A stretch of DNA of 64,000 nucleotides from Hygrophila difformis (GCA_030278955.1 JAOANR010000001.1:39272890-39336889); one strand, 5' to 3'. Shown: positions 9,196 to 22,900, numbered from the stretch's first letter. The notes: a model not told the origin generated them from the letters alone. Made by a program: numbers and translations.

Positions 9196-12100
9196 TTGTT
9201 TTCCAAGATTTCACGATCCTAGCATGGAACATTCATGGCGCCATGCATAGGAACACTCAACGCCACCTAGCGGATATGTTACGAAGTCATAAACCCTCAG
9301 TTCTTGTGATCATGGAGCCTCGGGGGTCCTTTGATGTTGTTAGGCCTTTTTTCTACCGACTGGATTATGAGGCTCTTCATATTGTGGAATGTGTTGGTCA
9401 AGCCGGTGGTCTTTGGGTTTTAGCTCGTCTCGGGTTGCCTTTTACGTTCTCCAGGGTTGCGATTTTTGATGGGATTGTTACCTTGCGGGTTCATCATGGT
9501 ATGCAATCCTGGTGTCTCTCGGCTATATATGCTAATCCGCGGCCCAGGAGTCGGGAGAATGATTGGAGGGACATGTGTTCAACAGCAAGTCTCGTTCAAG
9601 GACCTTGGCTTGCGATCGGTGACTGAAATGATGTTCTTTCACCCACAGAAGCTGTCGGTATGGGCGTCAACCCTAGACACTGCGAGCTGTTTGGGAATAT
9701 GCTAATGGAATGTGGCTTGAGCACACTTCACACAATGGGCGACGCATTTACTTGGCAACGGAACACACAGGGGGGGCCGTTGGCTCGGAAACGGTTAGAT
9801 CGTGCGGCTGTAAATGTCGAGTGGTTGTCCAGTTTTTCGAGTGGCTGTGTTGAGGTTCTACCTCGTCGCGCATCCGATCATAATGGTCTTCTGCTTCGAT
9901 GCGCCCAACGGCATGACAGTCCTAGACACAAACCCTTTCGCTGGGAGCTTGTTTGGTCGTCCCATCCACATTACCGTCCTGTTGTTGATACCGCTTGGCA
10001 CCTTGGTGGATCGTCCTTTACTGAAAAGCTGCAGCAGGTTAAGGAGTCTTCCCTTTATTTCAATAAGAACACCTTCGGGCATATTGGAAGGAAGAAGCGA
10101 CGTATTCTTCGCCGGCTAGCTGGAGTGAGACGTTGCATGGTTAATATCGACTCGGCCTATCTGCAACGGCTTGAACTGGAATTATTGCGGGACTTGGATG
10201 AATTACTGAGGCAAGAAGAACTTTTGTGGTTTCAAAAATCCAGGGACAAATGGCTTACGTGTGGGGATCGGAACACACGTTATTTCCATAATAAAACCAT
10301 GTTGAGGCGGCAACGGAGTACTATTGTTGGCCTGAATGTGGATAATAGAAACTGACGCATCCATATTGAGAGAGCATGCATTGAATCACTTTCGGGGGGT
10401 GTTTGGACTTGAGACGTCGGCCATGCGAGCAACCATGCCTTTGGCATCACTTGCGGCTATGTCAAGCACCCAGCAGCTGTGCCAGGATGTGACGGCAGAT
10501 GAAGTGAAGAGGGTGGTATCGGAATTAAAGGGGCTAGCAGCTCCCGGCCCTGACGAATTTCCCGCTATCTTCTACAAGCTCTATTGGCATTTAGTTGGCG
10601 ATACAGTCGTGGATTTTGTTGCAACTGCTATGCGTATTGGAAGCTTTGATCCAACCATGGCAGCAACATTGATACGTTTGATCCCAAAGGTTGCTATTCC
10701 AACAGAGATCCGACATTTTCGGCCAATCAGCCTCTGTAATGTGAGTTATAAAATTTTAACCAAAGTTGTGGTTAATCGCCTACGGCCTCTGTTGAAAAAT
10801 TATATTGGACCCTATCAATTAGCGTTTCTTCCTGGCCGGGGGACAGCTAGTAACGCTATTATTCTCCAAGAGGTGGTTCATTCTTTTAAAATACGTCAGT
10901 GATCGACTCCGGAATTCCTTCTCAAAATTGATTTGGAGAAAGCATATGACAACGTCAATTGGGACTTCATTGAAGGATGTCTCACGGACATGGCTCTTCC
11001 CCACTCCTTGACGCGTGTTATTATGTTTTGTGTGCGATCGCCGGTTTATTCTCTCCTCTGGAATGGTGAGGCATTATCACCCTTTACACCAACTAAGGGC
11101 ATTCGGCAGGGCGATCCATTGTCTCCATACTTGTTTATCATTGTCATGGAGAAACTTTCGCGCATGATTCTGGCCAAGGTTCAAGAGGGTGTTTGGACGC
11201 CAGTCTTTCTTGCTAGGGGCTCGGAGCCTTTGTCACATCTTATGTTTGCGGACGATCTACTACTCTTCTCCAAGGCGACGATTGAAAGCACTCAGTGCAT
11301 GGATGCTGTGCTCTCCAGCTTTGCTCGCCATGCAGGTCTCAAAATTAATGCTCGGAAATCTATTGCTTATGTATCCAGTTCTGTTCCGCCTAGCCGTCTT
11401 CTCGAGCTCTCTTCAATCCTAAACATTGAATTTGCCCATTCGTTGGAGAAATATCTGGGATTTCCTATCTATTCTGGGGCGGCCTCCAGGGTGCATTATG
11501 CCTTCTTGGTGGATAGGATTTTTGCTGCGATGGGAGCATGGAAGCGTGGATTATTAAATAAGGCTGGTCGCGCTACGTTGGCTAGGGCGGTATTGGCCAT
11601 AATTTCCACTTATTCCATGCAATGTGCTTGGCTTCCCACGTCGGTTTGTGATGAGATTGATCGTCATGTGAGGACGTTTATTTGGAAAGATAATAGTTGG
11701 CGTGGTTTACATTTGGTTAGTTGGCAGAAAGTAGCAGCTCCAAGAAAGATGGGAGGTCTTGGTATTCGTTCATGCCGCGACATGAACATTGCAATGCTCG
11801 GGAAATCTCTTATGGGGTTTCGATCCTTTGCACCGAAGCCATGGGTTCGTTTGATGGCGGCCAAGTATCAGTATATGGGCGGATCTCTCACTGGCAAGGT
11901 GTGTGCGTCGGCCTTTTATAAATCCCTTGTTAAGGTGTCTCCTTTCCTCACAGATGGCCTGCGCATTCGAATTGGACGAGGGGACTGTAATTTTTGGACC
12001 GATCCTTGGCTTGAGCAGGGACAAATAGGACCGAGAGTTCCCTTTGTTCATGTGGTGGATATGGAACTTACTGTTAAGGACGTCTACACCAATGGTGCGT

Positions 12101-13252
12101 AGAACTGGCCGTCTCTTTACACACAGGTTCCGGTGCAGATCAAACAGGAAGTTCAGCGTTTTGGACCTCTTGTTCTTCATCAGGCAGTCGCGGATGAGTG
12201 GCGCTGGGTGGGCTCCTCGGATGGGGAGTATTCTGTGAACTCCGGGTATGGCTGGATTTTGGCTAGACGCGGTTGGGGGGGCTGATGAGCATCGCGCCTG
12301 GCCGTGGAAGATTAAAGCTCCGGAGAAAGTTAGGTTCTTGGTCTGGCTTATGGTTCATGAGTCGCTTCCTACGAATGCTATGCATAGTCGCCGAGGTCTT
12401 GCTCAGTCAGCGTTATGTAGCATCTGCCTCCAGGAACAGGAAACCATTCAACATTTATTTTTTGGTTGTGCTTGGACGATTGCATGTTGGAATTATCTTG
12501 GTATCACTCCTTCAGCGCTTTGGCCTGATTTGAGTGAACCGGTGGCTGTCGCCCTTCGATGTATCTGCCGCGGCTGGTCTGGCTTTCATTGGGCCATGAT
12601 TTGGAGCATCTGGAAACAGCGCAATGCCAAGTGCTTTAAGGGCGAGGATGTTAATGTGGCTACCACGGTCCGACGTGCGCGACAGCTTGGGGAATCCTTC
12701 TGCCGAGCTTTTGGACGACAAGCCATGGTGTCTGCACCGAAGCTTGTTTGTTGGAATCCTTTCCGATGCCCGGGGATTTATTTGCATGTGGATGGCAGTT
12801 CATTGGGGAACCCGGGGGCGGCCGGGTTTGGAGGAGTTCTCCGTGAAGATAATGGTAGTTGGATTGAAGGATTTTCTGGATCTGTTGGTTCTACTACGAA
12901 TATTGTCGCAGAGCTGCATGGTATTCTCCATGGAATCAAGCGTCTTATAGCGTTGGGTATTGATAGGGCCTTTTGTTTCTCGGATTCCCTCGAGGCTCTT
13001 CGATTGATTCGGGCAGGTACTTCGGATGGTCACTGGCTCCGCCCTCTGGTCTTGAACATATCGGAACTCCTGTCTCAACACATAGATTTTCGTTGGTACC
13101 ACATTTTGCGAGAAGGCAATATGGTGGCTGATGCATTGGCTAAGCGTGGTGCACGTTCGGTTGAATTCTTCACGACATGGGCTTACCCCCCGGATGAGGT
13201 GCGGCCCCCCCTCACTGCGGACTTGATGGGCGTGTATTTCCCTCGGGATTGA
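9192..13252 (+). pseudogene. LINE ORF2 (endonuclease, reverse transcriptase, RNase H), broken
   Basis: Begins with the ATG of the ATGA overlap. Order of domains: AP-type endonuclease (AWNIHGA, EPR, SDH near 9875), reverse transcriptase (FRPISLCN near 10725, IDLEKAYD near 10930, FADDLLLF near 11245), zinc-finger zf-RVT (WKIKAPEKVRFLVW near 12302, then CSICLQEQETIQHLF), and a C-terminal RNase H (DGSSLGNPGAAGFGG near 12791, with later E and D residues). Defects seen: in-frame stops at 9624 (within the GD-ND endonuclease motif), 10900 and 12100, a frameshift near 10345, and another at a G run near 12271-12279. Two of the stops could be C-to-T changes. A single protein cannot be made. Confidence 0.9.
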
Positions 13253-13355
13253 TTTCTTTTTTCCTTCTTCTCCTCTTTCTGTAGCTTTTTTAGTTTTTTT
13301 CCTTTGCCGACGTTTTTTGCAACGTCCCTTGTTATCCAAAAAAATAGTTATATGT

Positions 13356-13809
13356 TGTAATAAGAAGTACACAATTCCTGTATTTTACGCAGTTGAAGGC
13401 ACATTTTTAAATTTTATAACTCAAATCTAATATAAGTAGAAAAATATAAAAATATCCAGAACCTACTGCATGCAAGCACATAAATATTATAACCTAGATT
13501 TGAATGCACATTGTAGATGAGATGGAACAACAGAACAGACGGCAGAATTGAAGCGTAGACGGCAGTCAGCACGGCAACCAATTTGCGAGGGAAGAAACGA
13601 ATGAACAGATTTAAGCTTGAAGGACGGGGCGACACAAGGAAGAAACCAATAAATGATGCTTTATGGACTGAATCCAATGGGCCTTTAAACATATACTTTG
13701 TGGATTTGAAAAAAATAATTAAATTAAATAAAATAAAATTGGTGGGGCTTGGGCTCACAGGCCCGTTTGCAAGTGTAATAATACTATAAATAAGGGTTAA
13801 TAATAATAA
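13356..13809. other. Non-coding stretch after the LINE
   Basis: AT-rich with only short chance frames on both strands and no recognised similarity. It continues the DNA into which the LINE inserted. Confidence 0.4.
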
Positions 13810-13816
13810 ATAAGGG

Positions 13817-13899
<83 letters not shown>
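13810..13899. repeat. (TAA)n microsatellite
   Basis: Long near-perfect AAT/TAA run of about 28 units. A minus-strand frame through it encodes only poly-tyrosine and is not a gene. Confidence 0.95.
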
Positions 13900-13900
<1 letters not shown>

Positions 13901-13935
13901 GTGGGGTAAGTCAGGCTTAAATAAGATAGATATTG

Positions 13936-14109
13936 AGACTTGACCCAAGTGGTCCAGCTTGCTGACTCTCAACCTTCAGGTTGAGGATTCGATTCCCAGC
14001 CAGACCCCTCTCTCTCCCCTTTGTCCCTTTATAATTGTGTGGCATGGACTCCCAGCACCTCTTTCATAAATTATAAACTGTTAAGCAAAAAATTGAATTA
14101 AAGAAAAAA
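13936..14109 (+). mobile_element. tRNA-derived SINE with 17-bp target duplication
   Basis: Flanked by AAATAAGATAGATATTG at 13919-13935 and 14110-14126. It has an A-box-like GACCCAAGTGGTCCAGC, a B-box-like GAGGATTCGATTCCC, a body shared with the SINE at 7051-7215 and an A-rich tail. 174 bp. Confidence 0.88.
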
Positions 14110-14284
14110 AAATAAGATAGATATTGTTAGAAATATGTTTTTTTTTATTTTAGGAAAGGGTGTTTTTATTCCACACAGAAACCAAGTGTTAAGTACATCA
14201 AAATTGGTAAGTAGCCATAATCCAAAACCAAGTGTTACCTTAGTGTGTATCAGCAGTAGCAGCCCCGTAGCAGAAACATAGCAA

Positions 14285-14533
14285 TCTCCAATATCAAAAT
14301 ATAGATCGCACCTGAATAAGACATGCGCCATAATCCAGAGCTTCCTTTCTAAAAAATTGAAATACTCTCCCCTCCAACTTGTCCAGGTCAAGCAGCAGCA
14401 ACAATAAAAATCATCAGCCGCGATAACATCTTCAATATCAAAATATAGATAGCACCTGAATAAGACATGCGCCATAGTCCAGAGCTTCCTTTCTCAAGAA
14501 TTGAGATACTCTCCCCTCCAACTTGTCCAGGTC
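14285..14533. repeat. Two-copy direct repeat in the LINE 3' untranslated region
   Basis: Two ~105-bp copies (about 14288-14393 and 14431-14533) sharing ATCAAAATATAGAT(C/A)GCACC and CCCCTCCAACTTGTCCAGGTC. Confidence 0.75.
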
Positions 14534-14656
14534 CCAATGGCGGGTCAAGCTATTTTTATATTCATTAAAATAAACTCCAGTGGCTTATCAAGTTGTCTGT
14601 CCGACTAATCTGGCCCTAACTCTGATGCCTCCATTACTCCTAAAACCATTCCTCTA

Positions 14657-16992
14657 TCAGCCCTCCTCCCGCAGCACCGGATCGAGCCCAATAATCAGCC
14701 ACGTCATTGTTTTCGCGCAAAATGTGTTGCACTCGAACTTCTCCCCCAAACTTAAAGACAGCCATGATAGGTGCCAAGAATTGATTAAACTCCAGGGGCA
14801 TGTATCAGTATCCTTAAGCCATCCTACCACATTCATTGAGTCACTTTCGAAAATGATTTTTGGAATAGGGAAGCCTTGATCACGAACAATCGCTGAGCAT
14901 ATCCGGCTCACAGCAACCACTTCTGCTGTGTTCGAATCAGTAAAGCCAATACTATCTGACATAATAAATATTATCTCTCCATCCTCATCCCGAATTACGC
15001 CACCAATCCCCGTTGGGCCTGGATTGCCCATCGACGATCCGTCCGTGTTTACCTTCCACCACCCTTTACAAGGGCGTTCCCACACCAAGCCTCGACGCCG
15101 CTGCTTCTGTAGCCTCATGTTCTTTTCGACCATCCCCTCGGAAAAATGCCATCCCGACTCAACAGGTTAACACTAGTCCCCTCATGCTCTGTGTGCCACC
15201 ACAAACTAACTCTCCACCTTATTTCTTCTAATGCAGCCGCAACACTGAACTGTTTACCATTAAAAACCACCTCATTCCGACTCTTCCATACCACCCAGAT
15301 ATAGCAAGTCCAGTCAAGAGCCACGCCAAACCCACCCCTCGTTTCGGATGATGATCAAACCAAATTGCCATCAGGTTCTCAACCTTCCCTGGGATTGCCC
15401 ATTCTACGCCAAACCACGCTATTCCTTTATACCATATTTCACCAACCACTTCACATTTGCAATATAAATATTCAACATATTCTACTTCCTTACCACAGCA
15501 TGGACAATTCACATTGGTATTTTGGATGCATCTACGCTGGGCAAGTATCTCGCGCACTGGGATGGCTTTCCGAGCTATCTTCCATGCCAAAAGCTTGGCT
15601 TTCCTAGGACACTTTATCTTCCACATTAGCCGCCAGAACCACCTCATTTCCACCATGGCACCATCCTCCAACCTCTTCCAGCATAGTTTTGTATTAAATC
15701 TGCCTTGACTATCTTCCAACCATCTTATTCGATCATCCATCATTCTATTCAACCTCTGCCTTTGTACCAATACCATCATGTCCTCCCACACATCAATCTC
15801 CCAGTCAAATAAGTGTCTTCTTAGTTTAATATCCCATCTCCACTCAAAACCCTCCCAATATCCATACTCCACCACCTTCCCACTTTTATTTAACGCGAGT
15901 GTATACATTCTGGGATAAAGTTCTTTCAGTGTTATTTCTCCCTCAATCCATCCATCTAATCAGAACCTTGTCTGTGCCCCATTGTCAACTTGAATTTGGA
16001 ATCTGCCCCCAATGTTTTCAGTACCCAGATCATTCCAAGCCTTACAAATATTTCCCCAAACCGATCTTCCAACCCATTGAGTCGGGATCAAAGGATTTTC
16101 CCTTCCATAGTATTTTCCATCAACCACCTCTTTCCATAATCCTTGTTCGGCCCCGAATCTCCATCTCCACTTAAGTAATAGCGCCGCATTATATCTCTGT
16201 ATACTCTAGATTCTCAGCCCACCGTCATTTGTGCGAACAGATGGTATCCCAATTGACCGTATGCAACTTCCTCATTCCATCCCATTCATTCCAAAAGAAT
16301 CTACGCTTGATCTTCTCCAACTTTTCTGCTACAGTTTTAGGAACCTTGAAGATTGACAAAAAATAAGTTGGGATGCTGCCAAGAACAGACTTTATTGAGC
16401 AAATTCTCCCTGCTTGTGATAGCAAACGACTCTTCCAGCCCGCCAACTTCTTCTCTAATTTATCTATCACCGGCTGCCAAATTGTAGTTCCGTTGATCCG
16501 ACCCCCGATTGGAATGCCTAAATATGTCATCGACCACTTGCCCACATCGCAGTCCAGCACCCTTGTTGCTTCCCTTTCCAATTCAGACGTATAGTTCACC
16601 CCTATTAAAGTACTCTTCCTGAAATTGATATTCAGCCCTGTGACCAATTAGAAGACCCACAACAGTCGCCTGATGAGTAATACTTGGCTTATCTCTCCTT
16701 CACAAAATAGTATCGTGTCGTCTGCGTATTGAAGGTGAGTAATAACCGGCCCATCATTGCAAACTTTTAGCCCCTCGATTAAACCCAGATCTGCCGCCTT
16801 CAGTATCATCCTATTAAGGACCTCGGCTACCATAACAAAAAGATAAGGGTAAAGAGGGTCCCCTTGTCTTAGCCCTTTTTGCATTTTGAAGAAACTTGTA
16901 GGAGCTCCATTGACTAGCATCGCTGCGGATGCAGATGTAATGCATTCCTTAATCCACTTTACCCACTGATGACAGTCATTGGTGACTGTCAT
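14657..16992 (-). pseudogene. LINE ORF2 remnant (reverse transcriptase C-terminal part, zf-RVT, RNase H)
   Basis: From 16992 down: RT core with [13 protein letters not shown] and the catalytic YADDTILF (near 16710), then LGIPIGGRI and SRLLSQAGR (16225-16647), zf-RVT (WKIKCPRKAKLLAW and the CPCC/YCKC cysteines, 15228-15908), and RNase H (NTDGSSMGNPG near 15060, NTAEVVAV, FESDSMNVV). Stops and frame changes separate these pieces (for example after VTGLNIN near 16645, and near 16200, 15230 and 14657). The YADD motif shows how little the RT core itself has decayed. Confidence 0.88.
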
Positions 16993-19900
16993 TTTCGTCC
17001 AATTTTGTGTCTTAGAGATAATGTTTGATCATATTTTTCCTAGATTTTTAATCAAGAATGGGAGAAGATATGAAAAGATCTCAGAAAGATCAAGATCAGG
17101 AGGATGTTTGGAAATTGCACAAAATAGCCTGAAAGTTGTAGATTTTTACATAAGTGTCTCTCGCCATGTTTTTATCTGAACTAATCCTCGCTTTGTTGAT
17201 CAAGCAGGGTACAAGTTGCAAGCTCGCAGTAAACATTGCGAGGGAAGAATGGGAATGTCGCGGGGACCTTAAGGTTTGACAAAAAATAAGTTGGGATGCT
17301 GCCAAGAACAGACTTTATTAAGCAAATTCTCCCTGCTTGTGATAGCAAACGACTCTTCCAGCCCGCCAACTTCTTCTCTAATTTATCTATCACCGGCTGC
17401 CAAATTGTAGTTCCGTTGATCCGACCCCCGATTGGAATGCCTAAATATGTTATCGGCCACTTGCCCACATCGCTGTCCAGCACCCTTGTTGCTTCCCTTT
17501 CCAATTCAGACGTATAGTTCACCCCTATTAAAGTACTCTTCCTGAAATTGATATTCAGCCCTGTGACCAATTAGAAGACCCACAACAGTCGCCTGATGAG
17601 TAATACTTGGCTTATCTCTCCTTCACAAAATAGTATCGTGTCGTCTGCGTATTGAAGGTGAGTAATAACCGGCCCATCATTGCAAACTTTTAGCCCCTTG
17701 ATTAAACCCAGATCTGCCGCCTTCAGTATCATCCTATTAAGGACCTCGGCTACCATAACAAAAAGATAAGGGGAAAGAGGGTCCCCTTGTCTGAGCACTT
17801 TTTGCATTTTGAAGAAACTTGTAGGAGCTCCATTGACTAGCATCGCTGCGGATGCAGATGTAATGCATTCCTTAATCCACTTTAACCACTGATGACAGTC
17901 ATTGGTGACTGTCATTTTCGTCCAATTTTGTGTCTTAGAGATAATGTTTGATCATATTTTTCCTAGATTTTTAATCAAGAATGGGAGAAGATATGAAAGG
18001 ATCTCAGAAAGATCAAGATCAGGAGGATGTTTGGAAATTGCACAAAATAGCCTGAAAGTTGTAGATTTTTACATAAGTGTCTCTCGCCATGTTTTTATCT
18101 GAACTAATCCTCGCTTTGTTGATCAAGCAGGGTACAAGTTGCAAGCTCGCAGTAAACATTGCGAGGGAAGAATGGGAATGTCGCTGGGACCTTAAGGTTT
18201 GACAAAAAATAAGTTGGGATGCTGCCAAGAACAGACTTTATTAAGCAAATTCTCCCTGCTTGTGATAGCAAACGACTCTTCCAGCCCGCCAACTTCTTCT
18301 CTAATTTATCTATCACCGGCTGCCAAATTGTAGTTCCGTTGATCCGACCCCCGATTGGAATGCCTAAATATGTCATCGGCCACTTGCCCACATCGCAGTC
18401 CAGCACCCTTGTTGCTTCCCTTTCCAATTCAGACATATAGTTCACCCCTATTAAAGTACTCTTCCTGAAATTGATATTCAGCCCTGTGACCAATTAGAAG
18501 ACCCACAACAGTCGCCTGATGAGTAATACTTGGCTTATCTCTCCTTCACAAAATAGTATCATGCCGTCTGCGTATTGAAGGTGAGTAATAACCGGCCCAT
18601 CATTGCAAACTTTTAGCCCCTTGATTAAACCCAGATCTGCCGCCTTCAGTATCATCCTATTAAGGACCTCGGCTACCATAACAAAAAGATAAGGGGAAAG
18701 AGGGTCCCCTTGTCTTAGCCCTTTTTGCATTTTGAAGAAACTTGTAGGAGCTCCATTGACTAGCACCGCTGTGGATGCAGATGTAATGCATTCCTTAATC
18801 CACTTTACCCACTGATGACAGTCATTGGCGACTGTCATTTTCGTCCAATTTTGTGTCTTAGAGATAATGTTTGATCATATTTTTCCTAGATTTTTAATCA
18901 AGAATGGGAGAAGATATGAAAAGATCTCAGAAAGATCAAGATCAGGAGGATGTTTGGAAATTGCACAAAATAGCCTGAAAGTTGTAGATTTTTACATAAG
19001 TGTCTCACGCCATGTTTTTATCTGAACTAATCCTCGCTTTGTTGATCAAGCAGGGTACAAGTTGCAAGCTCGCAGTAAACATTGCGAGGGAAGAATGGGA
19101 ATGTCGCGGGGACCTTAAGGACAAAAAATAAGTTGGGATGCTACGAAGAACAGACTTTATTAAGCAAATTCTCCCTGCTTGTGATGGCAAACGACTCTTC
19201 CAGCCCGCCAACTTCTTCTCTAATTTATCTATCACCGGCTGCCAAATTGTAGTTCCGTTGATCCGACCCCCGATTGGAATGCCTAAATATGTCATCGGCC
19301 ACTTGCCCACATCGCTGTCCAGCACCCTTGTTGCTTCCCTTTCCAATTCAGACATATAGTTCACCCCTATTAAAGTACTCTTCCTGAAATTGATATTCAG
19401 CCCTGTGACCAATTAGAAGACCCACAACAGTCGCCTGATGAGTAATACTTGGCTTATCTCTCCTTCACAAAATAGTATCATGCCGTCTGTGTATTGAAGG
19501 TGAGTAATAACCGGCCCATCATTGCAAACTTTTAGCCCCTTGATTAAACCCAGATCTGCCGCCTTCAGTATCATCCTATTAAGGACCTCGGCTACCATAA
19601 CAAAAAGATAAGGGGAAAGAGGGTCCCCTTGTCTTAGCCCTTTTTGCATTTTGAAGAAACTTGTAGGAGCTCCATTGACTAGCACCGCTGTGGATGCAGA
19701 TGTAATGCATTCCTTAATCCACTTTACCCACTGATGACAGTCATTGGCGACTGTCATTTTCGTCCAATTTTGTGTCTTAGAGATAATGTTTGATCATATT
19801 TTTCCTAGATTTTTAATCAAGAATGGGAGAAGATATGAAAAGATCTCAGAAAGATCAAGATCGGGAGGATGTTTGGAAATTGCACAAAATAGCCTGAAAG

Positions 19901-22900
19901 TTGTAGATTTTTACATAAGTGTCTCACGCCATGTTTTTATCTGAACTAATCCTCGCTTTGTTGATCAAGCAGGGTACAAGTTGCAAGCTCGCAGTAAACA
20001 TTGCGAGGGAAGAATGGGAATGTCGCGGGGACCTTAAGGTTTGACAAAAAATAAGTTGGGATGCTGCGAAGAACAGACTTTATTAAGCAAATTCTCCCTG
20101 CTTGTGATAGCAAACGACTCTATCAGCCCGCCAACCTCTTCTCTAATTTATCTATCACCGGCTGCCAAATTGTAGTTCCGTTGATCCGACCCCCGATTGG
20201 AATGCCTAAATATGTCATCGGCCACTTGCCCACATCGCAGTCCAGCACCCTTGTTGCTTCCCTTTCCAATTCAGACGTATAGTTCACCCCTATTAAAGTA
20301 CTCTTCCTGAAATTGATATTCAGCCCTGTGACCAATTAGAAGACCCACAACAGTCGCCTGATGAGTAATACTTGGCTTATCTCTCCTTCACAAAATAGTA
20401 TCGTGTCGTCTGCGTATTGAAGGTAAGTAATAACCGGCCCATCATTGCAAACTTTTAGCCCCTTGATTAAACCCAGATCTGCCGCCTTCAGTATCATCCT
20501 ATTAAGAACCTCGGCTACCATAACAAAAAGATAAGGGGAAAGAGGGTCCCCTTGTCTTAGCCCTTTTTGCATTTTGAAGAAACTTGTAGAAGCTCCATTG
20601 ACTAGCACCGCTGCGGATGCAGATGTAATGCATTCCTTAATCCACTTTACCCACTGATGACAGTCATTGGTGACTGTCATTTTCGTCCAATTTTGTGTCT
20701 TAGAAATAATGTTTGATCATATTTTTCCTAGATTTTTAATCAAGAATGGGAGAAGATATGAAAAGATCTCAGAAAGATCAAGATCAGGAGGATATTTGGA
20801 AATTGCACAAAATAGCCTGAAAGTTGTAGATTTTTACATAAGTGTCTCTCGCCATGTTTTTATCTGAACTAATCCTCGCTTTGTTGATCAAGCAGGGTAC
20901 AAGTTGCAAGCTCGCAGTAAACATTGCGAGGGAAGAATGGGAATGTCGCGGGGACCTTAAGGTTTGACAAAAAATAAGTTGGGATGCTGCCAAGAACAGA
21001 CTTTATTAAGCAAATTCTCCCTGCTTGTGATAGCAAACGACTCTTCCAGCCCGCCAACTTCTTCTCTAATTTATCTATCACCGGCTGCCAAATTATAGTT
21101 CCGTTGATCCGACCCCCGATTGGAATGCCTAAATATGTCATCGGCCACTTGCCCACATCGCTGTCCAGCACCCTTGTTGCTTCCCTTTTTAATTCAGACA
21201 TATAGTTCACCCCTATTAAAGTACTCTTCCTGAAATTGATATTCAGCCCTGTGACCAATTAGAAGACCCACAACAGTCGCCTGATGAGTAATACTTGGCT
21301 TATCTCTCCTTCACAAAATAGTATCATGCCGTCTGCGTATTGAAGGTGAGTAATAACCGGCCCATCATTGCAAACTTTTAGCCCCTTGATTAAACCCAGA
21401 TCTGCCGCCTTCAGTATCATCCTATTAAGGACCTCGGCTACCATAACAAAAAGATAAGGGGAAAGAGGGTCCCCTTGTCTTAGCCCTTTTTGCATTTTGA
21501 AGAAACTTGTAGGAGCTCCATTGACTAGCACCGATGTGGATGCAGATGTAATGCATTCCTTAATCCACTTTACCCACTGATGACAGTCATTGGCGACTGT
21601 CATTTTCGTCCAATTTTGTGTCTTAGAGATAATGTTTGATCATATTTTTCCTAGATTTTTAATCAAGAATGGGAGAAGATATGAAAAGATCTCAGAAAGA
21701 TCAAGATCGGGAGGATGTTTGGAAATTGCACAAAATAGCCTGAAAGTTGTAGATTTTTACATAAGTGTCTCACGCCATGTTTTTATCTGAACTAATCCTC
21801 GCTTTGTTGATCAAGCAGGGTACAAGTTGCAAGCTCGCAGTAAACATTGCGAGGGAAGAATGGGAATGTCGCGGGGACCTTAAGGTTTGACAAAAAATAA
21901 GTTGGGATGCTGCGAAGAACAGACTTTATTAAGCAAATTCTCCCTGCTTGTGATAGCAAACGACTCTTCCAGCCCGCCAACCTCTTCTCTAATTTATCTA
22001 TCACCGGCTGCCAAATTGTAGTTCCGTTGATCCGGCCCCCGATTGGAATGCCTAAATATGTCATCGGCCACTTGCCCACATCGCAGTCCAGCACCCTTGT
22101 TGCTTCCCTTTCCAATTAAGACGTATAGTTCACCCCTATTAAAGTACTCTTCCTGAAATTGATATTCAGCCCTGTGACCAATTAGAAGACCCACAACAGT
22201 CGCCTGATGAGTAATACTTGGCTTATCTCTCCTTCACAAAATAGTATCGTGTCGTCTGCGTATTGAAGGTAAGTAATAACCGGCCCATCATTGCTAACTT
22301 TTAGCCCCTTGATTAAACCCAGATCTGCCGCCTTCAGTATCATCCTATTAAGGACCTCGGCTACCATAACAAAAAGATAAGGGGAAAGAGGGTCCCCTTG
22401 TCTTAGCCCTTTTTGCATTTTGAAGAAACTTGTAGGAGCTCCATTGACTAGCACCGATGTGGATGCAGATGTAATGCATTCCTTAATCCACTTTACCCAC
22501 TGATGACAGTCATTGGCGACTGTCATTTTCGTCCAATTTTGTGTCTTAGAGATAATGTTTGATCATATTTTTCCTAGATTTTTAATCAAGAATGGGAGAA
22601 GATATGAAAAGATCTCAGAAAGATCAAGATCGGGAGGATGTTTGGAAATTGCACAAAATAGCCTGAAAGTTGTAGATTTTTACATAAGTGTCTCACGCCA
22701 TGTTTTTATCTGAACTAATCCTCGCTTTGTTGATCAAGCAGGGTACAAGTTGCAAGCTCGCAGTAAACATTGCGAGGGAAGAATGGGAATGTCGCGGGGA
22801 CCTTAAGGTTTGACAAAAAATAAGTTGGGATGCTGCGAAGAACAGACTTTATTAAGCAAATTCTCCCTGCTTGTGATAGCAAACGACTCTTCCAGCCCGC

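Larger units (their letters stand above)
7754..13339 (+). mobile_element. L1-type LINE, full length, with 16-bp target duplication
   Basis: Flanked by AAAAATAGTTATATGT at 7738-7753 and 13340-13355. It has a very short 5' leader (~32 bp before the first ATG), ORF1 (7786-9195), ORF2 (9192-13252, broken) and a ~90-bp 3' end that is T-rich and finishes in a short A run. Complete target duplications and both ORFs show that the whole element was copied in; the breaks in ORF2 arose later or came from a defective parent. Confidence 0.9.
14138..16992 (-). mobile_element. 5'-truncated L1-type LINE (parent of the tandem array)
   Basis: The poly-A tail appears as a T run at 14138-14153. Reading the minus strand from 16992 downward gives the middle of a reverse transcriptase, zf-RVT, RNase H and a 3' untranslated region. 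The endonuclease and the N-terminal reverse transcriptase are missing, so the copy is 5'-truncated, the usual outcome of LINE insertion. The 5' end coincides with a perfect 10-bp inverted repeat (16969-16992). A weak target duplication may exist (TTAGAAATATGTTT by the tail, TTAGAGATAATGTTT near 17011-17025). It is a different LINE family from the one at 7754. Confidence 0.85.

Noticed and set aside
13784..13972. Frame encoding poly-tyrosine
   Set aside because: Translation of the (TAA)n microsatellite.
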